Shown piece after piece: positions 25,328 to 34,232 of a stretch of DNA of 64,000 bases. The translations under genes were made by a program, and so were the position numbers. The notes beneath the pieces were generated by a model that was not told where the DNA came from, ran no database searches, and was given only the letters and a program-made list of their open reading frames with translations. Each line of letters starts with the position of its first letter. The stretch's first letter is position 1. Source of the stretch: an uncultured bacterium (GTDB taxonomy: Bacteria; Actinomycetota; Coriobacteriia; Coriobacteriales; Coriobacteriaceae); the NCBI GenBank assembly GCA_905215445.1, contig CAJMPZ010000003.1, forward strand, positions 1-64,000, given 5' to 3'.

Positions 25328-25485
25328 CCACGAAATGTGCCTATCTACTACGTTTAACCAATCACCCTCATCCATACCGAATTTCGCGAAATAAAAACCG
25401 CAGGTAAACGGCTTGCGCATTTTCGGAAAACCGGGGGATGGTCGACCCACACGGTTCAAACGTAGTAGATAGGCCGCTTTCGTGG
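25328..25485. repeat. 158-bp element with long terminal inverted repeats
   Basis: CCACGAAA-N3-GCCTATCTACTACGTTT at the left end matches, inverted, AAACGTAGTAGATAGGC-N3-TTTCGTGG at the right end: 25 of 28 bases pair. The interior of about 100 bases has no open frame and includes CGAATTTCGCGAAAT. It looks like a small non-autonomous mobile element or a structured RNA before tex. The rest of 25158-25577 holds only the terminator above and the tex ribosome site. Confidence 0.75.
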
Positions 25486-25577
25486 TCCCGCGCCAAAACA
25501 GTCTTTTTTGAGCGAAGTGGCAGGTGGTATCCTTGGTAGCTCTGTGCTGCAAACGCACCTCAAACGCAAGGAGTCCC

Positions 25578-27725
25578 ATGGATCTTATCGCCCAGCTCGC
25601 GCGCGAGCTCAACCTTAAGGCCGCCAACGTCGAGGCGGCCGTCAAGCTCATCGACGAGGGAAACACCATTCCCTTTATCTCGCGCTACCGCAAGGAAGCC
25701 ACGGGCGGCATGGACGATGTCGCCCTGCGCGCGCTCGACGAGCGCCTGTCCTACCTGCGTAATCTTGAGCAGCGCAAAGAGGACGTCATTCTGCTCATCG
25801 GCGCCCAGGGCAAGCTCACGCCCGAGCTCGAGCAACAGATTCGCGAGGCCACACAGCTCCAGCGTGTCGAGGACCTCTACAAGCCCTACCGCAAAAAGCG
25901 CATGACCCGCGCGCAGAAGGCACGCGAGGCCGGCCTGGAGCCGCTCGCCAACATGATCATCATGCAGGCCTCGGCCAAGGGCAGCGCGCTCGACGCCGCC
26001 GCGGACTACGTCAACGAGGAGGCCGGCTTCGACACGCCCGAAAAGGCGCTCGCCGGCGCCGCCGACATCGTGGCCGAGACGGTGGCCGAAGATCCCGAGA
26101 ACGTCGCCGACCTGCGCGCCTTTACGCAAAACACCGCCGACATCGTCGTCGAGGCCACCGACCCCGCCGAGAAGACCCCCTACGAGCCGTACTACAGCTA
26201 TGATGAGCCGCTGCGCCGTATACCCAACCACCGCGTGCTGGCTATCGACCGCGGTGAGCGCGAGGGCAAGCTCCGCGTGCGCGTGAACGTCGACGGCGCT
26301 GCCGCTACGGCACGCCTCGGCAGCCGCTGGCCCCGTCGCCAGGGCGTGTTTGCTCCCGTCTTTGACGCCGCCATCGCTGACGGTTACAAGCGTCTCATGG
26401 CCCCCTCGCTGGAGCGCGAGGCCCGCGCCAAACTCACCGTTCGTGCCCAGACCGAGGCCATCAACGTCTTTGCCAAGAATCTCGAGGGCTTGCTCTCGGC
26501 GCGCCCCGTGCGCGGCGCCCGCGTGCTCGCGCTCGATCCGGGCTACCGCACCGGCTGCAAGGTCGCCGTCATGGACGAGACCGGCAAGCTACTCGACCAC
26601 GGCGTGGTCTATCCCACCAAGCCGCGCCACGACGTCGCCGGCACCAAGCGCGAGCTCGCCCGCCTCGTCAAGAAGGACAGCGTCAACACCATCGTCATCG
26701 GCAACGGCACCGCCAGCCGCGAGACCGAGGAAGTCGTCTCGGAGTTTATCGCCGAGCAGGCGCCTGGACTGCGATACACCATCGTCAACGAGGCCGGCGC
26801 GTCGGTGTACTCCGCCTCCGAGCTCGCCAGCCAGGAATATCCAGACCTGGACGTCACCGTACGTGGCGCCATGAGCTTGGGTCGTCGCCTGCAGGACCCG
26901 CTGGCAGAGCTCGTTAAGATTCCGCCCCAGTCCATCGGCGTGGGCCAATACCAGCACGACCTTGACCAGGCCGAGCTTTCGCGCACCCTGGGCCACGTGG
27001 TGGAGGACGTCGTCAACCGCGTAGGCGTCGACGTAAACACCGCAAGCGCAAGCCTGCTGGGCTACGTGTCGGGCATTACGCCGAGCGTGGCCAAGAACAT
27101 CGTGGCCTACCGCGAGGAAAACGGCGCCTTTACCGATCGCCGCCAGCTTAAGAAGGTCCCCAAGCTGGGACCCAAGGCATACCTCAACGCCGCGGGCTTC
27201 CTGCGCATTAGCGGCGGCAAGAACCCGCTCGACGCGACGAGCGTCCACCCCGAAAGCTACGAGGTGGCCACGTCCGTCCTGGAACGCGCAGGCGTTAAAG
27301 CCAGCGAGCTCAGCCGCGGCGGCGTGCCCGACATCGAGCGCCGCCTGGGCAGCATCTCGACGCTGGCAAGCGACCTGGACTGCGGCACCCTAACGCTCAT
27401 CGACATTGTCAACGAGCTCAAGAAGCCCGGCCGCGACCCGCGCGACGACGCACCCGAGGTGGTCTTTAGCCGCTCGGCGCTTTCCATCGACGACCTGGAA
27501 CCCGGCATGGAACTCAAGGGCACGGTGCGCAATGTTGTGGACTTTGGCGCCTTCGTCGACGTGGGCGTGCACCAGGACGGCCTCGTACACATCTCCAAGC
27601 TGGCCAACCGCTTCGTCAAGCACCCCAGCGACGTGGTGCGCGTCGGTGACACGGTCAAGGTGTGGGTTGAAAAGGTCGATCGCGACCGCAAAAAGATCTC
27701 CCTCACCATGGTGCAGGGGAAGTAA
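25578..27725 (+). CDS. tex: Tex family RNA-binding transcription accessory protein
   Basis: Cytoplasmic nucleic-acid-binding protein of 715 residues with the full Tex layout: N-terminal helical domain (NTIPFISRYRKEATGGMDD at residue 33 or so), YqgF/RNase H-like domain (LALDPGYRTGCKVAVMDETG), helix-hairpin-helix region (LLGYVSGITPSVAKNIV), and a C-terminal S1 domain (GTVRNVVDFGAFVDVGVH). Tex proteins influence transcription and stress tolerance; the exact role here is unknown. ATG 25578 with AAGGAG is chosen over an upstream in-frame GTG at 25524. Confidence 0.95.
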   Translation: MDLIAQLARELNLKAANVEAAVKLIDEGNTIPFISRYRKEATGGMDDVALRALDERLSYLRNLEQRKEDVILLIGAQGKLTPELEQQIREATQLQRVEDLYKPYRKKRMTRAQKAREAGLEPLANMIIMQASAKGSALDAAADYVNEEAGFDTPEKALAGAADIVAETVAEDPENVADLRAFTQNTADIVVEATDPAEKTPYEPYYSYDEPLRRIPNHRVLAIDRGEREGKLRVRVNVDGAAATARLGSRWPRRQGVFAPVFDAAIADGYKRLMAPSLEREARAKLTVRAQTEAINVFAKNLEGLLSARPVRGARVLALDPGYRTGCKVAVMDETGKLLDHGVVYPTKPRHDVAGTKRELARLVKKDSVNTIVIGNGTASRETEEVVSEFIAEQAPGLRYTIVNEAGASVYSASELASQEYPDLDVTVRGAMSLGRRLQDPLAELVKIPPQSIGVGQYQHDLDQAELSRTLGHVVEDVVNRVGVDVNTASASLLGYVSGITPSVAKNIVAYREENGAFTDRRQLKKVPKLGPKAYLNAAGFLRISGGKNPLDATSVHPESYEVATSVLERAGVKASELSRGGVPDIERRLGSISTLASDLDCGTLTLIDIVNELKKPGRDPRDDAPEVVFSRSALSIDDLEPGMELKGTVRNVVDFGAFVDVGVHQDGLVHISKLANRFVKHPSDVVRVGDTVKVWVEKVDRDRKKISLTMVQGK

Positions 27726-27824
27726 ACCGCCAAAGCAAGGGTCTCCCCTCTCGCGACGTGCAAAATCGCGAGTATTCTGCAAATTCCACCGTTCCGGATG
27801 CCCCTCAGAGACGAAAAAGCAAGA

Positions 27825-27869
27825 AACAGCCCCCGTTTTAGCGTCATCAGAGCCAAAACGGGGGCTGTT
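27825..27869. terminator. 15-bp perfect hairpin between tex and transaldolase
   Basis: AACAGCCCCCGTTTT pairs perfectly with AAAACGGGGGCTGTT around a 15-base loop. On the minus strand it is followed by TTTCTTGCTTTTT, on the plus strand by CCATGC. It could end both convergent transcripts. Confidence 0.7.
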
Positions 27870-27952
27870 CCATGCTTCACCCAGCTGGTAAAAGCCTTTA
27901 CCTTGCTGAATACTCTCAATTTTGCACGGCGCAGGCGGGGGTACCTTTGTCC

Positions 27953-28124
27953 ACGGCAGGATATGGAAGCCTATCACCAACCTACCGGCAAGTTCGTGTC
28001 GGCAGCCCCGGCCTTTCCTTTGCCTAGCGCGACCCTCGCGAAGCGCGTGAGCGATAAGGAAAGGAAAGGCCGGGGCGAACAACCCGCGATGTAGCCAGCG
28101 TTCGCGTTACGGCAGGATATGGAA
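27953..28124. repeat. Direct repeat of the transaldolase 3' end
   Basis: ACGGCAGGATATGGAA occurs at 28109-28124, where it encodes the end of the transaldolase (FHILP), and again at 27953-27968 outside the gene. A tandem duplication or a decayed second copy of the gene tail would explain it. Confidence 0.55.
28006..28075. terminator. Large stem-loop after the transaldolase gene
   Basis: CCCCGGCCTTTCCTTT (28006-28021) pairs with AAGGAAAGGCCGGGG (28061-28075). The loop, rich in GCGCGA/TCGCGA-type dyads, can fold again. It lies 32 bases beyond the transaldolase stop and resembles the long stem-loop at 20544-20649 in having a long variable stem and a GCGAAGCG-containing apex. Confidence 0.7.
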
Positions 28125-28811
28125 ACCGAGCGAGGCGATATCCTTGGCAAAACCGCGCACGGTGTTGAGCGAGACCTCGTACGGGTCGCGACCGATGTTC
28201 TTGCGCTTGGCCAGGATGCTGTTGGGCACCGTAATGATCTGGCAACCGCATCCTTCCGCCTGGTAGATATTGATAAGCTCACGCGTGGACGCCCACAGGA
28301 CCTCGCAGTTGGGCTTGGCGGCAGCCTTCTTGACCGACTCCGTCATAAACGGAATGGGGTCGACGCCGGTATCGGCGATGCGTCCGGCAAAGAGCGAGAT
28401 GATGGACGGCGTCTCGGCGTCAACGGCCTCCACCATCTCGTCGACCTGCGCAGGCGTAAAGATGGTGGTGACGTTGACCTTGATGCCGTCGGCCGAAAGC
28501 TTGCGCACTAGCTCGGCGGTGGACTCACCCTTGGTGGTCACGCACGGAATCTTGACGTAGACGTTATCTGCCCAGGTAGCGATCTCGCGGGCCTCGACCT
28601 CCATGGTCTCGACGTCGTCGGCAAAGACCTCAAACGACACGGACACATCGGTGATGTGGGCCAGGACCTCCTTGGCAAACGCGCGGTAATCCGTCACGCC
28701 GCCCTTCTTCATAAGGGACGGGTTGGTCGTGAAACCCTGAACGTTGCCGTTCTCGTACATGTCGAGCATGCCCTCGAGGTTTGCACCGTCAGCGAACACC
28801 TTGATTGCCAT
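28107..28811 (-). CDS. Transaldolase / fructose-6-phosphate aldolase family
   Basis: Small transaldolase-type enzyme of about 234 residues. It begins IKVFADGANLEGMLDM and has GFTTNPSLMKKGG; the Schiff-base Lys is in VYVKIPC, then TTIFTPAQV and a C-terminal tail. This length fits the FSA/TalC or short transaldolase subfamily, which exchanges dihydroxyacetone units in the pentose phosphate pathway or cleaves fructose 6-phosphate. AAAGGAA precedes ATG 28811. It is transcribed alone. A GATAAAC/GTTTATC dyad at 28849-28881 overlaps its likely promoter. Confidence 0.9.
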   Translation of the reverse strand: MAIKVFADGANLEGMLDMYENGNVQGFTTNPSLMKKGGVTDYRAFAKEVLAHITDVSVSFEVFADDVETMEVEAREIATWADNVYVKIPCVTTKGESTAELVRKLSADGIKVNVTTIFTPAQVDEMVEAVDAETPSIISLFAGRIADTGVDPIPFMTESVKKAAAKPNCEVLWASTRELINIYQAEGCGCQIITVPNSILAKRKNIGRDPYEVSLNTVRGFAKDIASLGFHILP

Positions 28812-29022
28812 CTGCCTGATTCCTTTCGTTAGCATACGGCCGATAAACTGCTAAACACTTTACCTACGTTTATCAAGGCGTGAGCTGCGGTTTTTTATCT
28901 TCTCGGCGAACGGCATAAACGCTTTAGCGTTTTTGAGCACACCCTCCAGCGGCAAAACGATTTTGCAGGGCGAGCCGATTTGAGCCGCCCGCCGCGGGTG
29001 AACGGTAATTGGACGGTTCCCG

Positions 29023-29286
29023 CTAGATCAACCCAAAGTGGCGCATGGCGGTGACGGTACCGTCGTGTGCGACGTCGTCGGTCACGTAGTTGGCGACCGC
29101 CTTGACCTCGGGCATGGCGTTGCCCATGGCAACAGCCGTCTCGACGGCGGCGAGCATGCCCAGGTCGTTGCCCGAATCGCCGAAGCCAAAAGTGCGCGCA
29201 TTTCCCTCGCGGCCCAGATACGCCAGCGCTCGCGCCACGCCCACGCCCTTGTCGATGCCCTTGGGGCTCAGCTCGCGGTTTGCTTG
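29023..29286 (-). pseudogene. C-terminal remnant of a Cof-type HAD phosphatase
   Basis: Only the last 88 residues or so of a HAD family hydrolase remain: LSPKGIDKGVGVARALAYLG, the motif IV region TFGFGDSGNDLGMLAAVE, and VAMGNAMPEVKAVANYVTDD to the stop. The N-terminal half, with the nucleophile Asp motif DxDGT, is absent. Upstream of about 29286 the frame continues without similarity and without a ribosome site. The break coincides with the left edge of the carbohydrate island, so insertion of the island may have cut the gene (inference). Confidence 0.75.
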
Positions 29287-29376
29287 CTGGGCTCGCTTGG
29301 AAGCTCGGCGGTAAACGCGTCTCCCAGTCAATCCGGCACCGCCGAGGCAAACCCCACACGCGCCCGCCAACGCAAA

Positions 29377-29411
29377 GGTCCGGCGGGACGCACCTAGCAT
29401 CCCGCCGGACC
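29377..29411 (-). terminator. Terminator of the PTS/esterase operon
   Basis: GGTCCGGCGGGA pairs perfectly with TCCCGCCGGACC around an 11-base loop; on the minus strand TTTGCGTT follows. It lies 34 bases beyond the esterase stop and closes the long minus-strand operon. Confidence 0.8.
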
Positions 29412-29444
29412 GTCACTCGTCCAGGAGGCCACCGCGACGAACCT

Positions 29445-30524
29445 CTAGATCTTCGCAAGCTCCTCGGAGATGACGCGGCAGACGTCCTCAGCCTGAGGCA
29501 TCACGCCGTACATCTCGAAGAAGCCGTGGTCGCAGCCGCGATAGCGAATCGCGGTGACATCAACGCCCGCATCCTGCAGCCTCTTCGCGAACAGCTCATC
29601 CTGATAGCGCAGGTAGTCATACTCGGAAGAGATGATGACCGTGCGGGGGAACGCGCTCACGTCCTCCGCGAACAGGGCAGACACCCTCGGGTCGAGCATC
29701 TCCTCCGCATTGCCGTTGGTGTACATCAGCGGCAGGTCATCATTGGCATTGCGAATGCGATCCACCCTGCTCAAAGCCTCGATCCTCTGGTCGTTCACAA
29801 TCTCATAGAGGTCATAGGACCATTCCTCCGGAACGGGGCCGCCGTCGACGAGCGGATACAGCTCGGCCACGAGCTTGATCCTGTCCGCATGGGACCCGTC
29901 GAGGACGACGGCGTTGGTCAGGCTTCCGCCCGCGGAGTCGCCAGCCACGGCGACCCGCGTCGCGTCGACACCCAGCTCATCCGCATGCTCGACAAGCCAG
30001 TCGAGCGTCTTCACGCAGTCCTCGACACCACCGGGGAACATCGTCTCGGGAGACAAGCGGTACTCCGGGTAGATCGCGACGCAGCCCGTTCGCTCCGCGA
30101 TGTCGCGCAGGCAGTTCTCGTACTGGCCAATGTTGCCCACCATGAAGCCGCCGCCGTGGATGAACACGAGCGCGGCGGAGCCGCACCCGTGGCCCTCGGG
30201 CGTGAAGACGTGCAGGGGAATGCCCCTGTCGCCAAAGTTCATGACGACGGTCTTCTTGGCGACGTTCGAGCCCCTCACGACATGGGTCTCCTTGTTGGGA
30301 GCGGAGCGCCACGCGATCACGTCCACCGGCCCCGCCGGCGCCGGGCCGGCGGCGAGCTTCGCATGGGCGCGCGCGTAGACGCGCGGATCGAGCACGCGCT
30401 CGCGCTCGTCTCCCGGCACGGGCTTCAGCAGGAGCTTCAGCCCGTTGGGCTCCACGACCTCCCTAGATCCACGCTCAAGCACTTCAAGCTCGGAAGTGGG
30501 GTACTTCCTCTCCTCGGTGCCCAT
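29445..30524 (-). CDS. Alpha/beta hydrolase, HSL-type esterase
   Basis: Esterase of 359 residues of the hormone-sensitive-lipase group: oxyanion motif FIHGGGFMVG, nucleophile Ser in AVAGDSAGGS, an acidic residue in SSEYDYLRYQDE and His in YRGCDHGFFE. No signal peptide is seen, so it acts in the cytoplasm. It starts two bases after the aldo/keto reductase stop and is the last gene of the PTS operon. Removal of an acyl group from an imported sugar or glycoside would fit (inference). Confidence 0.9.
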   Translation of the reverse strand: MGTEERKYPTSELEVLERGSREVVEPNGLKLLLKPVPGDERERVLDPRVYARAHAKLAAGPAPAGPVDVIAWRSAPNKETHVVRGSNVAKKTVVMNFGDRGIPLHVFTPEGHGCGSAALVFIHGGGFMVGNIGQYENCLRDIAERTGCVAIYPEYRLSPETMFPGGVEDCVKTLDWLVEHADELGVDATRVAVAGDSAGGSLTNAVVLDGSHADRIKLVAELYPLVDGGPVPEEWSYDLYEIVNDQRIEALSRVDRIRNANDDLPLMYTNGNAEEMLDPRVSALFAEDVSAFPRTVIISSEYDYLRYQDELFAKRLQDAGVDVTAIRYRGCDHGFFEMYGVMPQAEDVCRVISEELAKI

Positions 30525-30526
30525 GG

Positions 30527-31471
30527 CTAGCCGATCTTCAGCTCGTCAAGCTTGGCGTCAAGCTTGGCCATCTCATCGGCGGAAAGCTCCCACTCGAACG
30601 TCTCGCAGTTCTGAATCGCGTGGGCGTCCGTGCGCACGCCAACGAGCGCGGTGCCCACGTACTCCTTCTGGGTGCTCCAGTTCACGGCGACCTGTGCCAC
30701 GGGCTTGTCATGAGCCTCGGCGATCTCGTCCATGACCTTGAGCAGCTCCTGGACGCGCGAGAACTTGGGCTCCTGGAAGTAGTCGTAGAAGCCGCCACGA
30801 ACATCGCCCTCCTCGAACTTCGGCAGCTCGCGGAACTTGCCCGACAGGATGCCCGCGCCAAGGGAGCCATAGGTGAAGGAGTCGATGCCACGCTCGTAGC
30901 CCCACTTGATAAGGTCCTCGGAGGAGCGGTCGACCATGGAGTAGGGCGGCTGCTGGACGTCGACCTGAGCGACCTTCTCGCACTCCTCGATCATCTCGGT
31001 CGTGAAGTTGGAGACGCCGATGTGGCGAATCTTGCCTTGCTCCTTGAGGAGCTGGAGGGCGCACATCGTCTCGGAGAACGGGGTCTTGGCGTCGGGCCAG
31101 TGCACGAAGTAGAAGTCGATGTAGTCGGTGCGGAGATTGCGCAGCGAGCTCTCGACCTCCCTCATGATGTTCTTGAACGAAGAGTCGCGGTCATAGCCGG
31201 CGGCGCTGGTAATCAGGCCAACCTTGGTCGAGAGCAGGTAGCTCTCTCGGTCGACGCCCCTGAGCGCGTTGCCGACGACCTTCTCGGACGCGCCGTTGCC
31301 ATAGCACGGCGCGGTGTCAATGAGGTTGACGCCGTGATCGAGCATGGTGCGGATGGCGGACATGCTGGCGGCGTCATCGTTCTCACCAAAGGAGTCGCCG
31401 CCGATCGCCCAGGTGCCCACGGCGAGCTGGGAGACGTCAACGTCGGAGTTCTTGAGGTGCGTGTAGCGCAT
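30527..31471 (-). CDS. Aldo/keto reductase
   Basis: NADPH-dependent oxidoreductase of 314 residues with the family tetrad visible: Asp and Tyr in NLIDTAPCYGNGASE, Lys in LLSTKVG, His in FYFVHWPDAK. A Ser/Asn-rich phosphate-binding region and a C-terminal helix follow. AGAAGGAG precedes ATG 31471. It follows the IID gene of the PTS by about 100 bases. It may reduce a ketose or aldehyde made during catabolism of the PTS substrate. Confidence 0.9.
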   Translation of the reverse strand: MRYTHLKNSDVDVSQLAVGTWAIGGDSFGENDDAASMSAIRTMLDHGVNLIDTAPCYGNGASEKVVGNALRGVDRESYLLSTKVGLITSAAGYDRDSSFKNIMREVESSLRNLRTDYIDFYFVHWPDAKTPFSETMCALQLLKEQGKIRHIGVSNFTTEMIEECEKVAQVDVQQPPYSMVDRSSEDLIKWGYERGIDSFTYGSLGAGILSGKFRELPKFEEGDVRGGFYDYFQEPKFSRVQELLKVMDEIAEAHDKPVAQVAVNWSTQKEYVGTALVGVRTDAHAIQNCETFEWELSADEMAKLDAKLDELKIG

Positions 31472-31568
31472 ATTCTCTCCTTCTAATGGGGCGGCACGCG
31501 TCGAATGTCCTCGATCGCGTGCCGCCAGGAATTGCCTTGAACAGGCTTCGGATGATCCGGAAACCGCC

Positions 31569-32405
31569 TTACACGATGCCCACGAGGCCGAGGACGAGCG
31601 CCAGAACCATGATGCCGACCAGGATGATGTTGACGTTCACGTTCTTCTTGCGCAGGAGCCAGAGGACGACGAGCGTAAGTCCCAGAGGCACGATGCCCTT
31701 GAAGATCGAGTCGAGGTAGGTCTGGATCATGACGGGGTCGGAGTCCTGAACCGGAATGGACAGGATCGTGTTGAATTGGACGTTCGCCGCGGTCATGGCG
31801 CCGATCATCACCAGGCCGATCGTGGAGGTCGCCTTGGTGATGAGCTTCATGAGACCACCCTCGTACATCTCGGAGATGAAGTTGGTGCCCATGCTGAAGC
31901 CGAGGTAGGTCATGAAGTATCGGCAGAGGATCGACGGGATGTTGTAGATCAGCAGGAACATGATCGCGCCGAGGGGCGAGCCGCTCATGGCGAGGTTAAT
32001 GCCGATGCCGGCGGCGATAACACGCAGGACGCCCCAGAAGATTGCGTCGCCGATGCCGGACATCGGGCCCATCAGGGAGACCTTGATACCGTCGATGGAC
32101 TCGGTGTCGAAGTCTTCGTGCTGCGAGTTCTCCCTCTCCATGGAGGCGACGAGGCCCATGGCGAACGTGCCGACGTTCTGGGTAATGTTGTACCAAGTCG
32201 TGTGACGCTTCATGGCGTCGGCACGAGCCTCGGGGTCATCGGCATAGTAGCGGTTAAGCGCGGGCTGGACGGAGTACAGCCAGCCGTCGGCGCCAGCCTT
32301 GACGGAACCGCCGGCGCAGGAAGCGAACACGGAGAAGGAGCGCAGGAAAATGCTGTTGAGCATCTTCTTGTCTTCAGGGCTCACATTCTTGGTCAGGTTG
32401 CTCAT
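31569..32405 (-). CDS. PTS mannose-family IID component
   Basis: Membrane subunit of 278 residues. Starts MSNLTKNVSPEDKKMLNSIF; contains FASCAGGSVKAGADGWLYSV, SLMGPMSGIGDAIFWG (the IID signature) and C-terminal helices. It shares an ATGA start/stop overlap with the IIC gene, so the two are coupled. With IIC it forms the sugar channel; IIA and IIB encoded just upstream supply phosphate from HPr. Confidence 0.93.
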   Translation of the reverse strand: MSNLTKNVSPEDKKMLNSIFLRSFSVFASCAGGSVKAGADGWLYSVQPALNRYYADDPEARADAMKRHTTWYNITQNVGTFAMGLVASMERENSQHEDFDTESIDGIKVSLMGPMSGIGDAIFWGVLRVIAAGIGINLAMSGSPLGAIMFLLIYNIPSILCRYFMTYLGFSMGTNFISEMYEGGLMKLITKATSTIGLVMIGAMTAANVQFNTILSIPVQDSDPVMIQTYLDSIFKGIVPLGLTLVVLWLLRKKNVNVNIILVGIMVLALVLGLVGIV

Positions 32406-33214
32406 GCGAAGAAATCCTCCTCGTCGCTGGTTACAGAGTCGCCGGAAACGGCCTGGGTGGCCACTCCCTTCTTGGTGAGATCGAAGATCTCCTTGTCGCG
32501 GAGGGCGGAGGCAACCGCGATGATGACACCGAGAACTGCGATGGCGATCATCGGGAGGCCGAGGTACTGGTAGAGCGTAAAGCCCAAGAAGAAGTAGATG
32601 CTGAGCTCGGTGCTCCACAGCATCTGGAGCAGGAGCGCCATACCAACGGCGGGCAGGAGGGCACCCACGGCGTTGAGGCCGCTCATGACATTGGCCGGAA
32701 TCTGGTTGACAATGGCGGCAACGGGCTCGGCGCCAAGGTAAACGCCGAGGAAGGCGATGAGGCCAAAGGCGGCGTACTTAACGAACCAGAGAACGAAGTG
32801 CTGAAGCGCGAGGCCCTTCTCGTTGCCCTCGGCGGCCATCTTGTCAAAGGTGGCTGCGAAGAACGCGAGGAACACGTTGTTCATGAAGATCGAGAGAAAT
32901 GCGGTGACGACGCCCACGGGAACGGCCAGTGTGATGGCGGCACCCTGGTCGATACCAGCGCCAACGGTGAAGGCGACGGCGAGGGCGGTCGCGGTAACAG
33001 GCTCGGCGGAGATAGCGCCACCAATGTTAACCGCGCCCATGAAGATCGCCTCGAGAGAGGCACCGATGATGGCACCGGTCTTGACGTCGCCCATCAGGAG
33101 GCCCGCAACGAGACCTACCACGAGAGGACGCTCGATCATGCACTGACCGAGAACCCAGTTGCCGCCGTAGCAAATCAGCACGGTCAACCAGGCCATTATT
33201 GCCAACCCAACCAT
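32402..33214 (-). CDS. PTS mannose-family IIC component
   Basis: Polytopic sugar channel of 270 residues. Typical sorbose/mannose IIC patterns: ERPLVVGLVAGLLMGDVKTG, EAIFMGAVNIGGAISAEP and TGVGAGID-like VGAGIDQGAAITLAVPVGV. AAAGGAAG lies before ATG 33214. The C-terminal 30 residues are acidic and cytoplasmic (DEEDFFA at the end). It overlaps the IID start by four bases. Confidence 0.93.
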   Translation of the reverse strand: MVGLAIMAWLTVLICYGGNWVLGQCMIERPLVVGLVAGLLMGDVKTGAIIGASLEAIFMGAVNIGGAISAEPVTATALAVAFTVGAGIDQGAAITLAVPVGVVTAFLSIFMNNVFLAFFAATFDKMAAEGNEKGLALQHFVLWFVKYAAFGLIAFLGVYLGAEPVAAIVNQIPANVMSGLNAVGALLPAVGMALLLQMLWSTELSIYFFLGFTLYQYLGLPMIAIAVLGVIIAVASALRDKEIFDLTKKGVATQAVSGDSVTSDEEDFFA

Positions 33215-33260
33215 TTGACTTCCTTTCTTTCATTTCATTTGGCCGCCTGGCCAAATCCCC

Positions 33261-33764
33261 TTATTTCCCCGCCGCCTCGATCAGACTCTTGAGAGGAGTC
33301 TTGGGATTGGACGGGATAAGCTGATGGAAAACCGGAATACCCTGCTCGCAAAGCTCCTTCGCGGCCTCGAGCTCATCCGGGTTGAGCATGATCGTGGAGT
33401 TGAGGGCGACCTTGCTATCCGGATCGGACTTGTCGAAGCGGCCGACGTTGGCAACGTTCACGCCCTCAATCTTGCCCGGCGCGCCCTTAACGAGCTCAAG
33501 CACGTCACGCACGCAGTTGGTGAGCGCGAAGATGCGCATGGAGTCCGCGCGCGGATCGTTCGCGATGCGGCAGGCATCCGGAACGTCCTTGACGAGGAGT
33601 TTCTGGCCCGCCGGCGTACCCATGGAAAGCGTCATGCGAAGGGCGTCGCTCTCCACGGCGTGCTTGTTGGCGACGATGATCCTGGTGGTGTTGAGCTCCT
33701 TGGTCCACACCAGGGCGACCTGTCCGTGAATCAGACGGTCATCGACTCGAACCTGAACAATCAT
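33261..33764 (-). CDS. PTS mannose-family IIB component
   Basis: Cytoplasmic phosphotransfer protein of 167 residues. The phosphorylated His lies in VDDRLIHGQVAL near residue 15, as in the family. FDKSDPDSKVALNSTIML and IPVFHQLIPSNPK complete the fold. It lies 30 bases downstream of the IIA gene and 46 bases upstream of IIC. It transfers phosphate from IIA to the incoming sugar. Confidence 0.94.
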   Translation of the reverse strand: MIVQVRVDDRLIHGQVALVWTKELNTTRIIVANKHAVESDALRMTLSMGTPAGQKLLVKDVPDACRIANDPRADSMRIFALTNCVRDVLELVKGAPGKIEGVNVANVGRFDKSDPDSKVALNSTIMLNPDELEAAKELCEQGIPVFHQLIPSNPKTPLKSLIEAAGK

Positions 33765-33793
33765 TGCTTCCTCTCTCTACTTGTTAGTACTCT

Positions 33794-34222
33794 CTAATCA
33801 AAGAAGTCTCCCTCGGACTCCTCGTTGTCCGCGGCCTTGCTCGGAGGCTCGACGACCTGCATCGTCGCCCTCGCCAGTTCGACGCTCTGCTTGATCGAAT
33901 CTGCCGTGACCGGCTCGGCGCCGAGGAGCGTCTCGATCACGAGGCCGAGGTTCATACCGGTGACGTGGACGATCCCGCGCTTCTCCGGCTCCATAAGGAC
34001 GACCTTCTGGAAGACGGAACCACCGTAGATGTCGGTGAAGATGATGGCCTCGTCCTCAGGGCCCACCGAGTCAATAAAGGCCTGGATGCGAGGGATGAAA
34101 TCGGAGTCGTCCACGTAGCAGTCAACTGCCTCCACCATGTCCGCCATGCCGGTCAGGATTCCGATCGAGCTCCTGATTCCGCTTGCGAGGTGGCCGTGCG
34201 ACGCGACAAGAACTTTCTTCAT
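33794..34222 (-). CDS. PTS mannose-family IIA component
   Basis: Cytoplasmic protein of 142 residues. VASHGHLASGIRSSIGILTG at residues 6-25 carries the phosphoacceptor His; the Asp of FTDIYGGSVF is the usual active-site partner. The C-terminal tail (EESEGDFFD) resembles the acidic tail of the IIC protein. It follows the aldolase gene by 10 bases, so both are translated from one message. Confidence 0.93.
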   Translation of the reverse strand: MKKVLVASHGHLASGIRSSIGILTGMADMVEAVDCYVDDSDFIPRIQAFIDSVGPEDEAIIFTDIYGGSVFQKVVLMEPEKRGIVHVTGMNLGLVIETLLGAEPVTADSIKQSVELARATMQVVEPPSKAADNEESEGDFFD

Positions 34223-34232
34223 CGAGTCTCTC

